64,000 bases of DNA from Haemaphysalis longicornis (Eukaryota; Arthropoda; Arachnida; Ixodida; Ixodidae). Both the position numbers and the translations under genes were made by a program. This document shows, in pieces, positions 1 through 11,432 of the stretch (its first letter is position 1; the number at the start of each line of letters is the position of its first letter). Below the pieces are notes generated by a model that was not told where the DNA came from, ran no database searches, and worked only from the letters and a program-made list of their open reading frames with translations. The stretch covers positions 26,887-90,886 of the forward strand of contig JABSTR010003214.1 of the NCBI GenBank assembly GCA_013339765.2. The letters are read 5' to 3'.

Positions 1-868
1 GCGTGTGGCTCGTTTTTAACCTCTAAACTTTTCAAGACTGTTGATACCCGGCAGTCTCTTGTAAGAGGGGATGTAACCTTGCACACGGCAGCTCCGCGGA
101 AGATTCGTTTTTGTCGGCTCTGCCTCGTAGGCCCGACTGTGTAAATAAGAAAGGAGAATGAGAAAGGAGAAAAGGGGAAAAAATGGAGAATGTGTGGGTC
201 TACTAGTGTTTCAGCTGTGTTAGAACTACGGCAAGAAATCGAACCCACAACTTTGCGTTTAGCTGTGGGCCTTTGCTGAAGTGCCATTGCGGTGGGTAGA
301 GTTGTGAAGGGACCATCAGGACACCGTATGCCCGTTGCCCGTTGCCCGTTTTCTACTTGAAACAAGTAGTAGATGACTCCCTTTGGTAACCCACTCAACC
401 CTGGCCTTGTATAAAATTTTTTTGCTCATAAAAAAAATCGCTGCATTGGTAAACTTGTTAGACATCAGCAGTGGTGCCTGTAGGAAGGTGCCAAAAAGAA
501 TTATCAGTGTGCAAACTCCATCACGCCTTGAAGTGGTGTGAAAAAAAATAGAAATAGAAGCCCACAACTATTGGGCAGTCTTGATTATTGACAGCATCCT
601 TTGTCGACAACGGCGGCCAGTCACTCAGGCAGGGTGGTTGTTGTATAATATGGCTTAATTTTCTGAACTTTACACCACTATGTGATGTGTCAGCCTTTCA
701 AATGAAGCAGAATTGTATGTTTTTATTCTGCTTTTAAATTTTGTTAAACGTTCAAAGGGTGCACGCATGCAAACGATGCTCAAGTTGAAGTAGTTTTAGA
801 AGACATTGATGGTAGAAATTCATGCATGGTAAACCGCTATAGAGGTTAGCCATGTCAGCTGATACCTG
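1..868. other. Non-coding stretch, no gene seen
   Basis: AT-rich DNA with stops in all frames at short intervals. The only open frame over 80 codons (316-567, minus) has no recognisable motif, and its codons reflect A/T runs. I see no repeat that I can name in it. Confidence 0.5.
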
Positions 869-1092
869 CTGCGGTGGTTCAGTGGCTAAGGCATTGTGCT
901 ACTGGACCCAAGGATGCGGCTTTGATCACCGCTGCCATAGCTGCTTCCCTGATGGAGGCGAAAAGTGAAAACGCCTGTGCGTTGAGATTTCACAGCATCC
1001 TAAAGATACCCAGGTGGTCAGAATTAATCCAGAGCCACCCACTGCAGCATGCGTCATAGCCAGGTGTATCTTTAGCACGTTGGTGTGTAAAA
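869..1092 (+). repeat. Ruka-like tick SINE (tRNA-derived)
   Basis: The left end has the shape of a pol III promoter: an A-box-like TGGTTCAGTGGCTAAGG near 875 and a degraded B-box region near 930. Then follow the segments that I recognise from the ixodid SINE Ruka: GATGGAGGCGAAA near 952, a TGTGCGTTGAGAT segment near 977, CCAGGTGGTCAGAATTAATC near 1010 and GTCATAGCCAG near 1050. The copy is diverged and has no obvious poly-A tail, so the 3' border is approximate. Ruka is known from ixodid ticks, which makes this the best single clue to the organism. The open frame at 874-1059 on this strand is a by-product of the SINE. Confidence 0.8.
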
Positions 1093-1749
1093 TTTGAGAA
1101 ATTTTCGTTTTAGCTAAGCAGGATTCAGCGCGTTCTTGTGTTGGCTTAGTTTAGTTCTAACACACTTGTACCTTCAATAATAGTTACAAGGGAATGCTGT
1201 GCATTTTCCAGCCTTGGAGATAGACTGTTGTGGCTTTTTTCAATGCTTGACAAGAACTAGCCTCGGCTGAAAATTGTTCAAACGATTGTTGGTTTCCTCT
1301 TTTATTTTTTGACCGTGTTTGAGGGTTAGCTCTGTGTTGGTCTGTCCAAAACGTGTACCGTACAATGAGATACGTGAATATTCAGAGAGTGCTGTGGACA
1401 ATGAAATGCCACAAACGCTACTGCTGTCAAAAAAAGGTGTCAGAACTAACTTGAAGTGCAAAGCCCATTACAGAATGAAGATAACTTCAAGATGAAGATG
1501 GCAAGTGTGGATTCAGACTTTGCCGTGGAATTTCCAAAAGTGAGACGGCGGGTAGAAGACAGTGCCGACAAGGAAAGTTAAAAAAAGGCTCAATGCTGTG
1601 TGTCAGTCATCAGGGAGCAACTGGAGGAGATTCTTAAAGGAGCCATGAAGAGAAAATACAACTTCGTTTAATTTAAAGAACTAGGATTCAGTATTTCACT
1701 CAGCTCCATTAGAGCCACAAAAGATGTTTTTTAATAAAAAAAGCAAGAA
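1093..1749. other. Non-coding, with one stray inverted piece
   Basis: No gene is visible. A segment near 1640-1668 (GGAGCCATGAAGAGAAAATA) is the reverse complement of a piece of the fold-back arm near 2117-2145, so part of this stretch probably belongs to the same repeat family. Confidence 0.5.
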
Positions 1750-2955
1750 GTAGTTAAAAACTTTCAAATTTTGCGCCACAGTGACGTGTTATGAGCAAGA
1801 ATGACGTCATGGGGGCCAACAATAAAACATACTTTTCAGTGCATTAACTGCACGTTAGCATGCAAATGATGCTGGTAAAATGAAACTAGGGGCCCCATTA
1901 CAGACGTCCAGTCATGTGTCGTCGCAACAGGTCAGTTAGGCGGCCGCCAATCGCGCAAACAAGGTTCCGTGACGTCATAGAAAAGTTGCAGGAAATTGGC
2001 TATGGGGTCACGACTGCTTCACACGTTTTCTTTAATATCTCCGTTATTTGTTCGAAGATTGCGATGATATTGGCATCATTGTTATCGGGACTAAGCAGTC
2101 TTTCTAATAAACCCAACTTGTATTTTGTCTTCATGGCTCCTTTAACCGTCTGGACGGCAGCGCTGCAGAACATTAATCTTCTCCCCTGGTGCTGTGAGTG
2201 TTATGTCAGAATCTTTTGTGTCTGTAATTCAATGTAGACATGCAAGTTGGAGCAGAAATGTTATGCCACCAACTTATGTTACCAGCTTTGCTTGTCAACT
2301 GTGTCTTACTTGCCTGTAGTACTCTTTGTGGTTTTGTTTTAATATGAGCATGCTTTCATTCAGTCTCGGATTGAGCCCTTAAAACAAAGAAAAATCATTA
2401 GCTTGTTGTTTGTTAATTCTAAACTGCTGACATTGCTGGATGCGATAGTGTTCAGTAGAAATTCGCAGACCTATGTTTCGGTATACTATATTTTTCGGCT
2501 ACACTGTGCGTGCGACGTTTAAAAGTACGTTCCACTATTTTTTTACGAAGTTGGGAACCGTGGAAGCGATGCAAACATAAAAATGAAGGCCGTGGTATCC
2601 AAATGGGCCATGAGGACAAAATAAAAGCTTTGTTCGTTAAAAAGATCGCCTTGTCCTGATAGCAATCATAACAATGTTATCGCAAACATCAAACAAATAA
2701 TGGAGATATTGGAAAAACGAAATTAGAAGTGCGACTCCTGAGCCGCTTCTTTGCAACTTCTCTCTGACGTCGCGGAATCTTGTTTGTGCGATTGGTGACC
2801 CCCACCGAAAAACATCACTAGGTGACTGTACTGGGGCCTCTAGTTCTGTTTTATTGTGCCACCTGAATGCTAACGTACAGTTAACGCACAGATAACTTTT
2901 TTTTTATTGTCGCACGACATTACTGACTGCTGCACAAAATTTGAAGTTTCTCAAT
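1750..2955. repeat. Fold-back element with roughly 400-bp inverted arms
   Basis: The left arm (about 1750-2160) matches the reverse complement of the right arm (about 2582-2955) with many substitutions and indels. Shared landmarks include TTTCAAATTTTG at the outer end, GTTAGCAT, CTAGGGGCCCC versus CTAGAGGCCCC, CCAATCGC(G/A)CAAACAAG, a GACGTCA site, AATATCTCC(G/A)TTATTTGTT and the inner TTTTGTC(T/C)TCATGGC. About 420 bp lie between the arms. No coding frame in the arms or loop resembles a transposase, so this is non-autonomous. The clear divergence between arms points to an old insertion. Confidence 0.75.
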
Positions 2956-5155
2956 ATTTCTCGCGTTTTTTTCAGCTAAAGAATCTTCCGTTGCCGCAAT
3001 GAAGCTAAGTGAGTTAGCAGAGGCTGGTTCATTGAACTTGAACAAAGAAGTGTCCGCGTGGCCCTTTTAATAATTTATGACGTGAAATGAGATGCGCTAA
3101 AGACATCTCAGTCATCCTGTTCCTTTACTCTCTAAGATAAGAATCCTATGGCTGCATCTAAAGGGCACGGTGGCTGTATCTAACCCCAGTACCACCCTCT
3201 ATGAAATCGCTATGTGCTTGGTACAGTGGTCTTGTTTAAAATGAAAGGGCTTTGAAGTGAAAGCACTGGAAAGTGAAGCGTGTGTCGAGTTGGAGTTGCA
3301 GCAGCACATTTAAAAAAAATTCCTTTAAAACTCCCTGAAGTAGACAGCAACAAACACAAAAAATAGAAGGCTCGAAACCTAATACTAGTAGGGAAAAAAT
3401 GCAAGCGCCGGAAACACTTCTTTTAAGGCGAAAAACCTGAAGTTTGACCCACTGTGCGTAAGACCAGCATTGTTGGGCCGGTTCAGAAAAAAAAATTAAG
3501 GAAGCTCATACTAATGTGCAAAACGTGAAGGTAACGAAGCTATACGCAACCTTCACAACCATAACGAAGGTTGAAGTACACGATCACAGCCGATTTGCGC
3601 CTTCTTTGTTGCCGCAACGACCGTTACTTCCTCATTGTAGCTATAAGTGTGAGCTTCTTTCATTTTTTTGGAAGCGATAATCCTTGGGCACCACCTTCGA
3701 AGTACGTGCAATATGGCTTGTCTATCTCGTTCCGAGCAAGTGTTGCCATGGTTACGGCAAACACTGGAGTTTTTTTTACTTTTGGCCAATCTTGGCCAAT
3801 TTTCTTAAGTGCGTGTGCTTGGCTTGACACACGTACTCCGGGGACGCTAAGCTGTCGCCGCGAGGCGCGCACACACGAGCGCTAGGCATTTTCTTGGTTT
3901 TACACCGCGAGGCTCGCGCTCAAGTGGGCGCGCTCCGCAATTTCTTGGTATTTTTGACTGCAGACACGAAAAATTACGACTTGCTAAACAACTTCGCTGT
4001 TAATAAATAGCCGCCGCTGAAAAATGCTGATAAAAAGCGGATTTGAGTTCGTTGGGAATTCGACCCGGATCCCGACAGTAAGAGCCGAGTACGTGCGCCT
4101 AGCGCGTACGCGAGCAGTACGGATGCGCGCCAGCGATTGAGAACTCTTATGCCGGGGAAAGTGTGGCAAGAAATGCGCCAAGTTTGTCTGTCCAAGTTAT
4201 TTGCGCCAATGGACGAAGAACCGGAAGCTAATTAGGTGGACGCAAACACGATGCAGCCGTAAACACATCTGCTCGGCTGTCGAGCAGACTCGAGTGCCCA
4301 GAGCAATTGTCTTCCCTTTCGAGGTCGCTGAGTTTGAGGCAGCAGTTCTCGGCAAAGGTATGTGCAGGAACGTTGTGCGGTGCCTGCAAGTCCGCTTTCC
4401 CGCGAAACACCGCAGCGTTGCGGGAAAGCCCGAGACACGAAATACGTAGTTGGTTATATATAGTACTTCCAAATCTTTTTTTCCTTTGTGTGTGAGTATG
4501 TCATGCCGCAATGTGCCTTTCCCCTATATATAGTGTGCCCCCCATAATGAAAAACCGTTATTGGTTTCCTTCCTGATGGTTTTTCTAGGAAGAATTTGCT
4601 GATAGTGTTTACACCTACCTTAGGGTAGTTAATCTATTTGGTATGCTTACCTCTATTTACGTTAGTCTTCCCATGTGTCTATAAAAGAGGGAAAAAAATC
4701 TTTCAATAATTCATGTAGTAAACTGTTCTTTTATTCACTAGTGGTGAATCAATGGGACAGATAGCTCGCTCCTCTGAGCCCATAATGATTGGTCGACGCA
4801 CACATGTTAGTCTCCGTCACTCGGGCTCCATTGACAAAAAATATTTGGAAGTTGCCGTTTATTTTAAACATACGCAGTGCGCCTTTTTTTGTCACTTCAT
4901 ATTTTTTTTGTACAATTCCAAATGACTTGCAGTGTGCTCTGACATGTCCGCTAGAAGTGGTTTGATCCATAGTGTACTGCTTTGAGTGTATTTAAAAGCA
5001 AACTTACTGCGTTTTTCTTTCTGTTGCAGCCTTAGGACTTCAAGAATGAAAAAAGTGGCCTTCTCTGCGAGATTTCTACGAGGCTCTTTTTTTTGCCTTG
5101 TCACACTGGGTTTTTATCATTTAGGATTTTCAGGGTTTTTATCATTTATGATAAC
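2956..5155. other. Non-coding stretch, no gene recognised
   Basis: About 2.2 kb with only short, motif-free frames on both strands (for example 3571-3885 plus and 4197-4511 minus, which overlap each other in several frames). Base composition rises to G+C-rich between about 3820 and 4180 and falls again. I could find no splice-framed exon, protein motif or named repeat. Confidence 0.4.
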
Positions 5156-5474
5156 GAAAGTTTGACATTTAAATGCAGCCATACGGCTACAAAGGAAATG
5201 TATACAGCTTTCTCAGAAACTTCGCAATTGAAACTTCGCGGTCGATTAACACCTGTCCTTCACTTGGAGTTGTTGATCAATTCTCTCTCGAGCTACAAAG
5301 AACTGGCGTTCTGGTTAGCTCTGTTGGTACAGCGACTGCTCCGGTTAAACGGTGGTCCCGGGTTCGAATTCTGAACCAGGAACAGTTTTTTTTTAACTGT
5401 GAACTTTCTGAGAATGCTGTGTAGCTTTCCTTTGTAGCCGCATGGCTGCATTTAGGTGGAATGTCAAACTTTCC
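5156..5474. repeat. tRNA-headed repeat inside an inverted-repeat stem
   Basis: The outer 70-75 bp are inverted copies of each other. Left 5156-5226 contains AATGCAGCCATACGGCTACA and right about 5400-5474 contains the complementary TGTAGCCGCATGGCTGCATT; both also share the GAAAGTTTGACATT end and the CTTTCTCAGAAA inner end. In the middle, 5311-5379 looks like a tRNA: AGCTCTGTTGGTACAGC as D-arm/A-box, CCCGGGTTCGAATTC as T-arm/B-box, and CTGGTT pairing with AACCAG at the ends. I read the unit as a tRNA-derived SINE-like or MITE-like element. A similar arrangement is common in tick repeats as far as I recall, but I cannot name the family. Confidence 0.7.
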
Positions 5475-5482
5475 TTCCCAGA

Positions 5483-6162
5483 AACTTACTCCATCTGGGG
5501 GATTTACACTAAAGCTGGTCGATGAAGAGTACTTCCAAACAACCCGGAGTCACAATATAAACTAGTAAATGTGTTTAGGCTCAGCGGCAGTTTGGGTGGA
5601 CGGACTTAAGATCTGTAGCTAGCGCACACAAAGTTGATTTAGGTCTAACATTAATCTCCTCAGCAAACCACGTTTCGTCGTGCAGATATCCCGGAGACGT
5701 CAGCAATCGACATTGCAGATGTCCAGGAGACGTACCGTTGGGATCAAAGTTACATTCATTCAACGTTCCTACAACTGCAAGAAACCCGTCCAAATGACAC
5801 AAAGAATACCTACAACAGACGTCTCATGGTACTTTTATACGCTGTTTACGGGACGTTATTTTAGTGGTACCTCTTATGGATATTGTCGTGGTACGCATGC
5901 AAGACCTATATAGATGTCTGTTCTACATTGGTTTTCTGCCTTTGGCACAAGCATTAGTTTTTATATTCAAGACTTGTGTACGTTAGTATGATATTGTTGA
6001 GATGAACATGTATGCCGGAAATTAGCATTCTTTATACATTATTTGGAAGTTTGGCCAGCCCCCTTTCCAAGGTTACCTACGTGTTGTGGACATTAATACC
6101 TCAAATACACGTCTTACTAGCTATTTAGCACTGTTTGCTGTTACTTGTCACCTGGTTTCTAG
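5483..6162. other. Non-coding, no gene seen
   Basis: Only short frames. A GGAGACGT motif recurs near 5692 and 5728, suggesting a small degenerate repeat, but there is no full array. Confidence 0.4.
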
Positions 6163-6166
6163 ATTA

Positions 6167-7001
6167 GGGTGATTCCACGCGAGACGTCCCAGCCCAAAAA
6201 TCGACCATCGCCAATTTCATTGAAAAAATTTGTGCTATGTGCCGATGAAGTGTAGGAGGTAGGCACGGAGTATTTCCCTTCAAAAAGATTTTTCGGTCGC
6301 GGGAGCGCTCCTTGAAATTTCTGCGAACACGCAAAATGTGGTTGGAGATAATAAATTTTAAATAAATAGTGAAACTATGTGTAATGGCAAATATTAACTT
6401 GGATCATTCCCCTTGCATTGTTCTTTGATGTGGGACTGTGTCTGAAGCTGTGTAAGTATTTTTGGCGTTGTATTGGCTAAGTAAAAACACAAAAAATGGC
6501 ACGTTCTTAGGACTTTTTTGCAAAGGCACCGTGAAAGTGTCACACAAAATATTTCTATCGTGCATTGATGGGGCCTTTAAGTGTCGAGCAAAAATAATTT
6601 AAGCCGATTACAGAGCGTACTTTTCAAGCAAATTGCTTACAAAGATGCAAGAAAATGAGTTTTTGCCGAACTTCACACCTAAAAAAGCCCCAAGGCCCTC
6701 GAGGTAAAATTACATAAGATGGCTCATTATACGCACCAGCACCTTGCCTTTTAATTTAGAAAGTTTGATTCGGGTAAGTTTTGTTTGAGGCGAGAAAAAA
6801 AGTTTTAAAGTTCACAATCAGCCGCACTTGTGTCCACTATGCAGCTGCGCCCCCAACTCGGAACGCGTTCGTGCCGCCACCCCTTTTTGTGGCAGGCATG
6901 TGCACACGTGGCTCGATACTGAATGAACATTGGTTGTGTCGCTTGACAACACAAAAAATACGCCGTAAACAACATACTCCACTTTGCCACTTTTGTGGCG
7001 G
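6167..7001 (+). repeat. Left long terminal inverted repeat
   Basis: Inverted match to 8668-9495 with a few percent mismatch. The correspondence can be followed through the CCCAAAAATCGACCATCGCC block, the AGGAGCG/CGCTCC block, a GCAAATTGCTTACAAAGATG block, the ACTCGGAACGCGTTCGTGCC block and TACGCCGTAAACAACATACT. It stops just after CCACTTT. An open frame here (6781-7041) exists as a near-identical twin on the other strand of the right arm, which simply reflects the inverted duplication. Confidence 0.85.
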
Positions 7002-7997
7002 GAGCTACACTACACTATCTCGGCAAGTCTTCGCGGGATGACCAGTTTTGACATTGAGCGCTAGAGGTCAACCCCCTTCCGCAAGTGCCCGGCATGGAGC
7101 AGTGGCCTTAGGGTAGGGACAGATAGACGGCAGGGGAGAGATAGGCGAGGAGGGAACGGGAATGTGCAAGCAAGCCGCCGCCGCCGCAGTGATAAGCGCG
7201 CAGCACGAATGAAGGCCAGGAGGCCACGTGCGGCAGAGAGCCGTGTGCGATGAAGGGAGATGGATATCCAGCTGTGGTCACTCATAAAGTGGTGAGGCTT
7301 AAACGACGCCGTGAGGTGAAAAAGAGGAAAGAAGCTGCTGTTGCGTACAGCTTCGCTACTTTCAAGTCTTGCGTGTTAGTGGGAGCTTCCGTCATTTTTA
7401 TTTTTGGGTATTCGTACAGTGAACACAGCAAGTGAGTGTTTTGTAGTGGCAGTTATCAGCGAGCTGGACCTAATCTGTCTGATGCAGAGGAAGAACGATT
7501 GCAGAGTAATTGCACCACACTTCACATAGCCCCAGAAAATTCAACGCACAATATTTTTCACTGCAAACATATCATTTCTTTCCACTTGTTTCTTTTGCCT
7601 ACCGTTTTTTTTTTGTTATTCACAGATATTCAACGCTTCACCAGGTGAATAATCACCGTCAACGAAGTCTGCCTTGTTCTTCTTTTTTTTACCTTCATTT
7701 CTTTCTAGCTTGATTAGGATGCAATGGTAAAAATTCCCCCGCATTTCCCCGAGGGGGAGAATGTGAAAGTGCGAATGCACGGTTGTCGGCCCGCTTGCGG
7801 CGCTTGCGCTCGGCCCCCGCAGTCCACCGCCTCGCCGCCTTCTCTTCCATCTCTTCCATCGGGTTTGTAGTATCACGTGTACACCACGCAGTTATCAAGC
7901 CGCTATAACGCCGCTGAGTCGCCAACGCACGCCGCTGACGACGTAGTTTGAATGCGTTAAAGATATAAGGCGCGTCACTAACACTGATATCACCGTC

Positions 7998-8071
7998 GCG
8001 TCCGTGGCTTGGTGGGTAGAGCGTCGCGCTGCGGCCGCAAAGTCCCGGGATCGAAACCTGGCGCCGGATGC
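7998..8071 (+). repeat. tRNA-like sequence (SINE head or tRNA pseudogene)
   Basis: GCGTCCG (7998-8004) pairs perfectly, with one G-T, with CGGATGC at the far end. It is followed by GCTT/GAGC D-stem pairing, a TGGCTTGGTGGGTAGAGC A-box-like stretch, an anticodon arm and GGGATCGAAACC as T-arm/B-box. Three extra bases (CGC) sit between T-stem and acceptor stem and the anticodon stem has a mismatch, so it is not a functional tRNA gene. It lies within the long-inverted-repeat element. Confidence 0.6.
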
Positions 8072-8667
8072 TGTTTCTTTTTTACATAGAGAGGAGCCCT
8101 GCGGACGCCGCCGCTGCCGCCGCCGCCGCCGGCGGTGGATGGTTTGGGGTCGCTTATAAAGTGCATTCGCACTTAAAAAAAGTGTTGAAAGAGTAGGTGG
8201 TCTGAAGTGATGAAATTGTCGCGCTCCTTTGACTGGGATTGCCATGGCGAATGTTGAACCAAGTTGTGCCCTTGTGTCTTGTATTTTAGAACTTGGAACC
8301 ATTATTCCTTTGATATTGTTTTAGCCCAGGCATACAGGTCCTTTCGGGACTCAATCTGATCTTCAGAAGGTGTCTGGAGAAATGCTCTTTCCGTCAGACC
8401 TTTAAGTGTGCCGCCAACGCCGTGACATCCACTTTTGCCGTGTAAAGTGGCAAAGAAATTCTATTATGCCGACAGTTTATGGCCATCCTTGTGTAGAAGA
8501 GACTCACGAAGTTACTTTTTTTTTCTTGTATTGCGAAGAAGCTCCGTCAAAGAAATAATGAATTTCTTCTTTTAGTTGAGGCTGATTTTGTTTCTGTATT
8601 CCGAACACTGCGCTCTTAAACATGTAAACTGCAATGATGGGAAGTGACTGGGCAAAGACTTTAAAAT

Positions 8668-9495
8668 AAAAAGTGGCAGAGTTGAGTATGTTGTTTACGG
8701 TGTATTTTTTGTGTTGTCAAGCGACACAACCAATGTTCATTCAGTATCGAGCCTCGTGTGCACATGCCTGCCACAAAAAGGGGTGGCGGCACGAACGCGT
8801 TCCGAGTTGGGGGCGCAGTTGCATAGTGGACACAAGTGCGGCTGATTGTGTACTTTAAAATTTTTTCTCTCGCCTCAAACAAAATTTACCCCAATCAAAT
8901 TTTCTAAATTAAAAGGCAAGGTGCTGGTGCGTATAATGAGCCATCTCATGTAATTTTACCTCAAGGGCCTTGGGGCTTTCTTTAGGTGTGAAGTTCGGCA
9001 AAAACTCATTTTCTTGCATCTTTGTAAGCAATTTGCTTGACAAGTACGCTCTGTAAACGGCTTAAATTATTTTTGCTCGACACTCAGGCCCCATCAATGC
9101 ACGATAGAAATATGTTGGGTGACACTTTCACGGTGCCTTTGCGAAAAATTCCTAGAAACTTGCCATTTTCTGTGTTTTTACTTAGCCAATACAACGCCAA
9201 AAATAATTACACAGCTTCAGACACAGTCCCATGTCAAAGAACAATGCAAGGGGAATGATCCAAGTTAATATTTGTCATTACACATAGTTTCACTATTTAT
9301 TTAAAATTTATTATCTCCAACCACATTTTGCGTGTTTGCAGAAATTTCAAGGAGCGCTCCCGCGACCGAAAAATTTTTTTGAAGGGAAATACTCCGTGCC
9401 GACCTCCTACACTTCATCGGCACATAGCACAAATTTTTTCGATGAAATTGGCGACGGTCGATTTTTGGGCTGGGACGTTTCGCGTGGAATGACCC
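8668..9495 (-). repeat. Right long terminal inverted repeat
   Basis: Reverse-complement partner of 6167-7001. It ends in GGAATGACCC directly before the ATTA duplication at 9496-9499. The mirrored open frame at 8661-8882 (minus) is the twin of the plus-strand frame in the left arm. The two arms differ at scattered bases, so the copy is not recent. Confidence 0.85.
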
Positions 9496-9499
9496 ATTA

Positions 9500-10115
9500 T
9501 GTGTTTCCACATTTGAAGTGCTGCATACTGCATGAAGTCTCATATGCGAAGTGCCAAGCTGACCACACACTCTCGCAGAAGCACACGAAGCACAGCTCTA
9601 AACAAGAAATGTCGCATCGAAAACAAGATGCAGTAAGTAACAGCAAACCAGTCCTGATCAGCACAAGCGCCCTGGACACTAAGGCAACCACAGTAGCGTC
9701 ATCGAATTGTACCATAAAGCACGGCTGTACAAGCCTTCTGCAAATAAACTATCACAGAAACAATTCAAAAATCAAAGTAAATAAAATGGCAGTCTTCCAT
9801 CCTATCTGTAAGTACCTGCAGCTGGGTACTAAGAACGCTTTTAAAGTACACATAAAACACAAGAGTTCAGGTAAAACAGTTTTTATTCACTTCCAAATTA
9901 TGTAATATGCTTTTGCAACACAACCACTTTAATTTTCATTCCTATCTGCCCTGGCCCACAGGGTACACATTGCACAAATACAAGAATAGTACAGATATTC
10001 ATGACTATAAATAAATCAAACACCGCAGAAAGGTTGACAACAAATAGGAAGAAAAGCAAACATGTAAACCCAGGGTACAAGCACAAGATGGTTATGAACT
10101 TGAAATATCGCACAT
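9500..10115. other. Non-coding, no gene seen
   Basis: A 189-codon frame (9336-9905, plus) runs from inside the right inverted repeat into this stretch. It crosses the element border and has no motif, so I read it as chance. TTTTTATT near 9880 could be a minus-strand polyadenylation signal but has no gene attached. Confidence 0.4.
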
Positions 10116-10715
10116 TTATATAATTCGGTGAAACACAACGCAAGAAAAGTGTGAAAACAAAGAACTGATAGTATGGTGGTTATAAAAACACAGCAAATTT
10201 ACGGAACTAAATAGTTCACATGTAGTGAAAAGTTTGTGGAACAATAAAACAAAAGCACCTAGGAAACACAGAAGTTGTGTTGAGTGGTGTTTGTGAGTGC
10301 CACACAAATTTAAGCTACTTTAAACGAACCAACATCTAGGAAAATGGTTATGACCTATAGAAAAGGTGTGTATAAAGAAATGACTGTACGGCGGTTACAA
10401 GAGCAGTAGAAATTAACGTTATGAAATGATTCACACTTAGTGAAATGGCAAGACAACAATAAAACATTAAAAAAACTTAGAAACAACTTATTGAATTCTG
10501 GTTAGGAAAACAAAACGTTGCACTATTTCAATATTTCACACAAAGTGATATGATTTGGGAACAAACCAAAAAACGGGAAACACGGAAATGATTGAATATT
10601 AGTTACAAGAAGACAGATTTACTTGACTACGTTATTCACACCAAGTGATACGCTCAAAGAACAATCACATAAAATAAAAACGCATGGAAGCACGAAACTG
10701 ATTCAATGGTGGTTC
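10116..10715. repeat. Degenerate tandem repeat, about 100-110-bp period
   Basis: A core TTCACA-N3-AGTGA followed 10-25 bp later by GAACAAT or ACAACAATAAAACA recurs at about 10213, 10429, 10534 and 10634. Each core is followed by a GGAAACAC- or GGAAGCAC-like segment and a GATTGAAT- or GATTCAATGG-like segment. The first gap (about 215 bp) equals two periods, so one unit between has lost its core. Copies are heavily diverged. Confidence 0.6.
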
Positions 10716-11240
10716 AATGGTGCATGCCTCCATCATCAGTTATGGTAGGGATTCTTGAACAGTTTCCGTTCTTCGTTGTGGTGCCAGAAACTGCCAAAAT
10801 AGTTCCAGACCGGATTGGTTGGAAAGTGAGTGATAATTTCATGGTTCAAAGGCTAAAAGAAATTTAATACCGCTTCTAGCAATAAAAACTAAGGAGCCGC
10901 ATGTTGTCAACAAAGCTGATATTTGCGCAGGATGTGACTGACAATAAAAATCTGGGCCCTATACATTGTCTGGTGAAAGAATTTGATGTCTGTAACAACA
11001 CGAAGATATCTAGTTACACACAATGCAGGATGCCACTCGCAGGTGGAAAAAAGCGTATTCCCTGTTTCCCAAACCAGGAGAAGTCCTGCGCTAAGTTGAC
11101 CGTCAAAAGTAGCTTGAGCAGGCGCCTTGTGCAGTTGTTGTAGTAGCACCTCCCTTGCAAGCCAGTCCGTTAATCTAGGCATTGGTACAGGAAAATCTGT
11201 GGTGTTAATACAGATTTTTAAGACTGGTATAATATAGAAT
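10716..11240. other. Non-coding, no gene seen
   Basis: Only short frames, with two overlapping on opposite strands at 10901-11182 and neither with a motif. Confidence 0.4.
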
Positions 11241-11432
11241 GGACGCTTAAATTGTCCCTGAAAAAGACAGTGTATGACAGCTGCATCCTAGCGGTACTCG
11301 CCTACAGAGCAGAAACTTCCAGGCTAACTAAAAGGGTCTAACTTAAATTAATGACGACTTAGCAGACAATAGAACGCTAGAAGATGGGTGTAACGTTAAG
11401 GGACACGAGGAGAGCGGAATGGATATACTTTA
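11241..11432 (+). pseudogene. RTE-type LINE fragment, end of reverse transcriptase
   Basis: In one frame the sequence from about 11258 reads LKKTVYDSCILAVLAYRAET then SRLTKRV, which matches the well-conserved block just after the RT thumb in tick RTE-like LINEs (their usual text is close to KKVYDSC, LPVLTYGAETW, LTKR). A second conserved piece, ending in the GH(E)ESGMD-like segment, follows after a frame change. The fragment is about 190 bp, with stops, and has neither the catalytic half of RT nor a clear 3' end. The RTE copy at 51.4-52.4 kb has the same LSLKKKVYD motif, so the two are probably the same family. Confidence 0.65.

Larger units (their letters stand above)
6167..9495. mobile_element. 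3.3-kb DNA element with very long terminal inverted repeats, ATTA duplication
   Basis: The ends are GGGTGATTCCACGCGAGACG on the left and the inverted GGGTCATTCCACGCGAAACG on the right. The tetranucleotide ATTA lies immediately outside both (6163-6166 and 9496-9499), as expected for a 4-bp target duplication. The inverted repeats run for about 830 bp each. The 1.67 kb between them has no transposase-like frame, so the copy is non-autonomous. The interior contains a tRNA-like sequence (7998-8071) and a segment near 7735-7780 that recurs inverted at 14110-14155, so other repeats are nested in it. A 4-bp duplication occurs in several DNA transposon groups, and I cannot assign the superfamily. Confidence 0.8.

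Noticed and set aside
3570..4500. Cluster of overlapping frames with a G+C peak, possible promoter or gene
   Set aside because: Frames overlap in four or five phases without motifs, as expected from a base-composition shift. No TATA-plus-exon arrangement could be defended.
6781..8882. Two nearly identical proteins on opposite strands (6781-7041 plus and 8661-8882 minus)
   Set aside because: They are the same stretch of the two inverted repeat arms, and the similarity is explained by the DNA duplication. There are no stops to indicate selection and no known domain.
9336..9905. A 189-codon plus-strand open frame
   Set aside because: It starts inside the right inverted repeat and crosses the element border and the ATTA duplication, with no motif and a low-complexity tail. 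A host or element gene would not span that border.
10116..10715. CRISPR-like array because of the regular spacing
   Set aside because: The repeated core is degenerate, spacers are not unique inserts of equal length, and the genome is eukaryotic.
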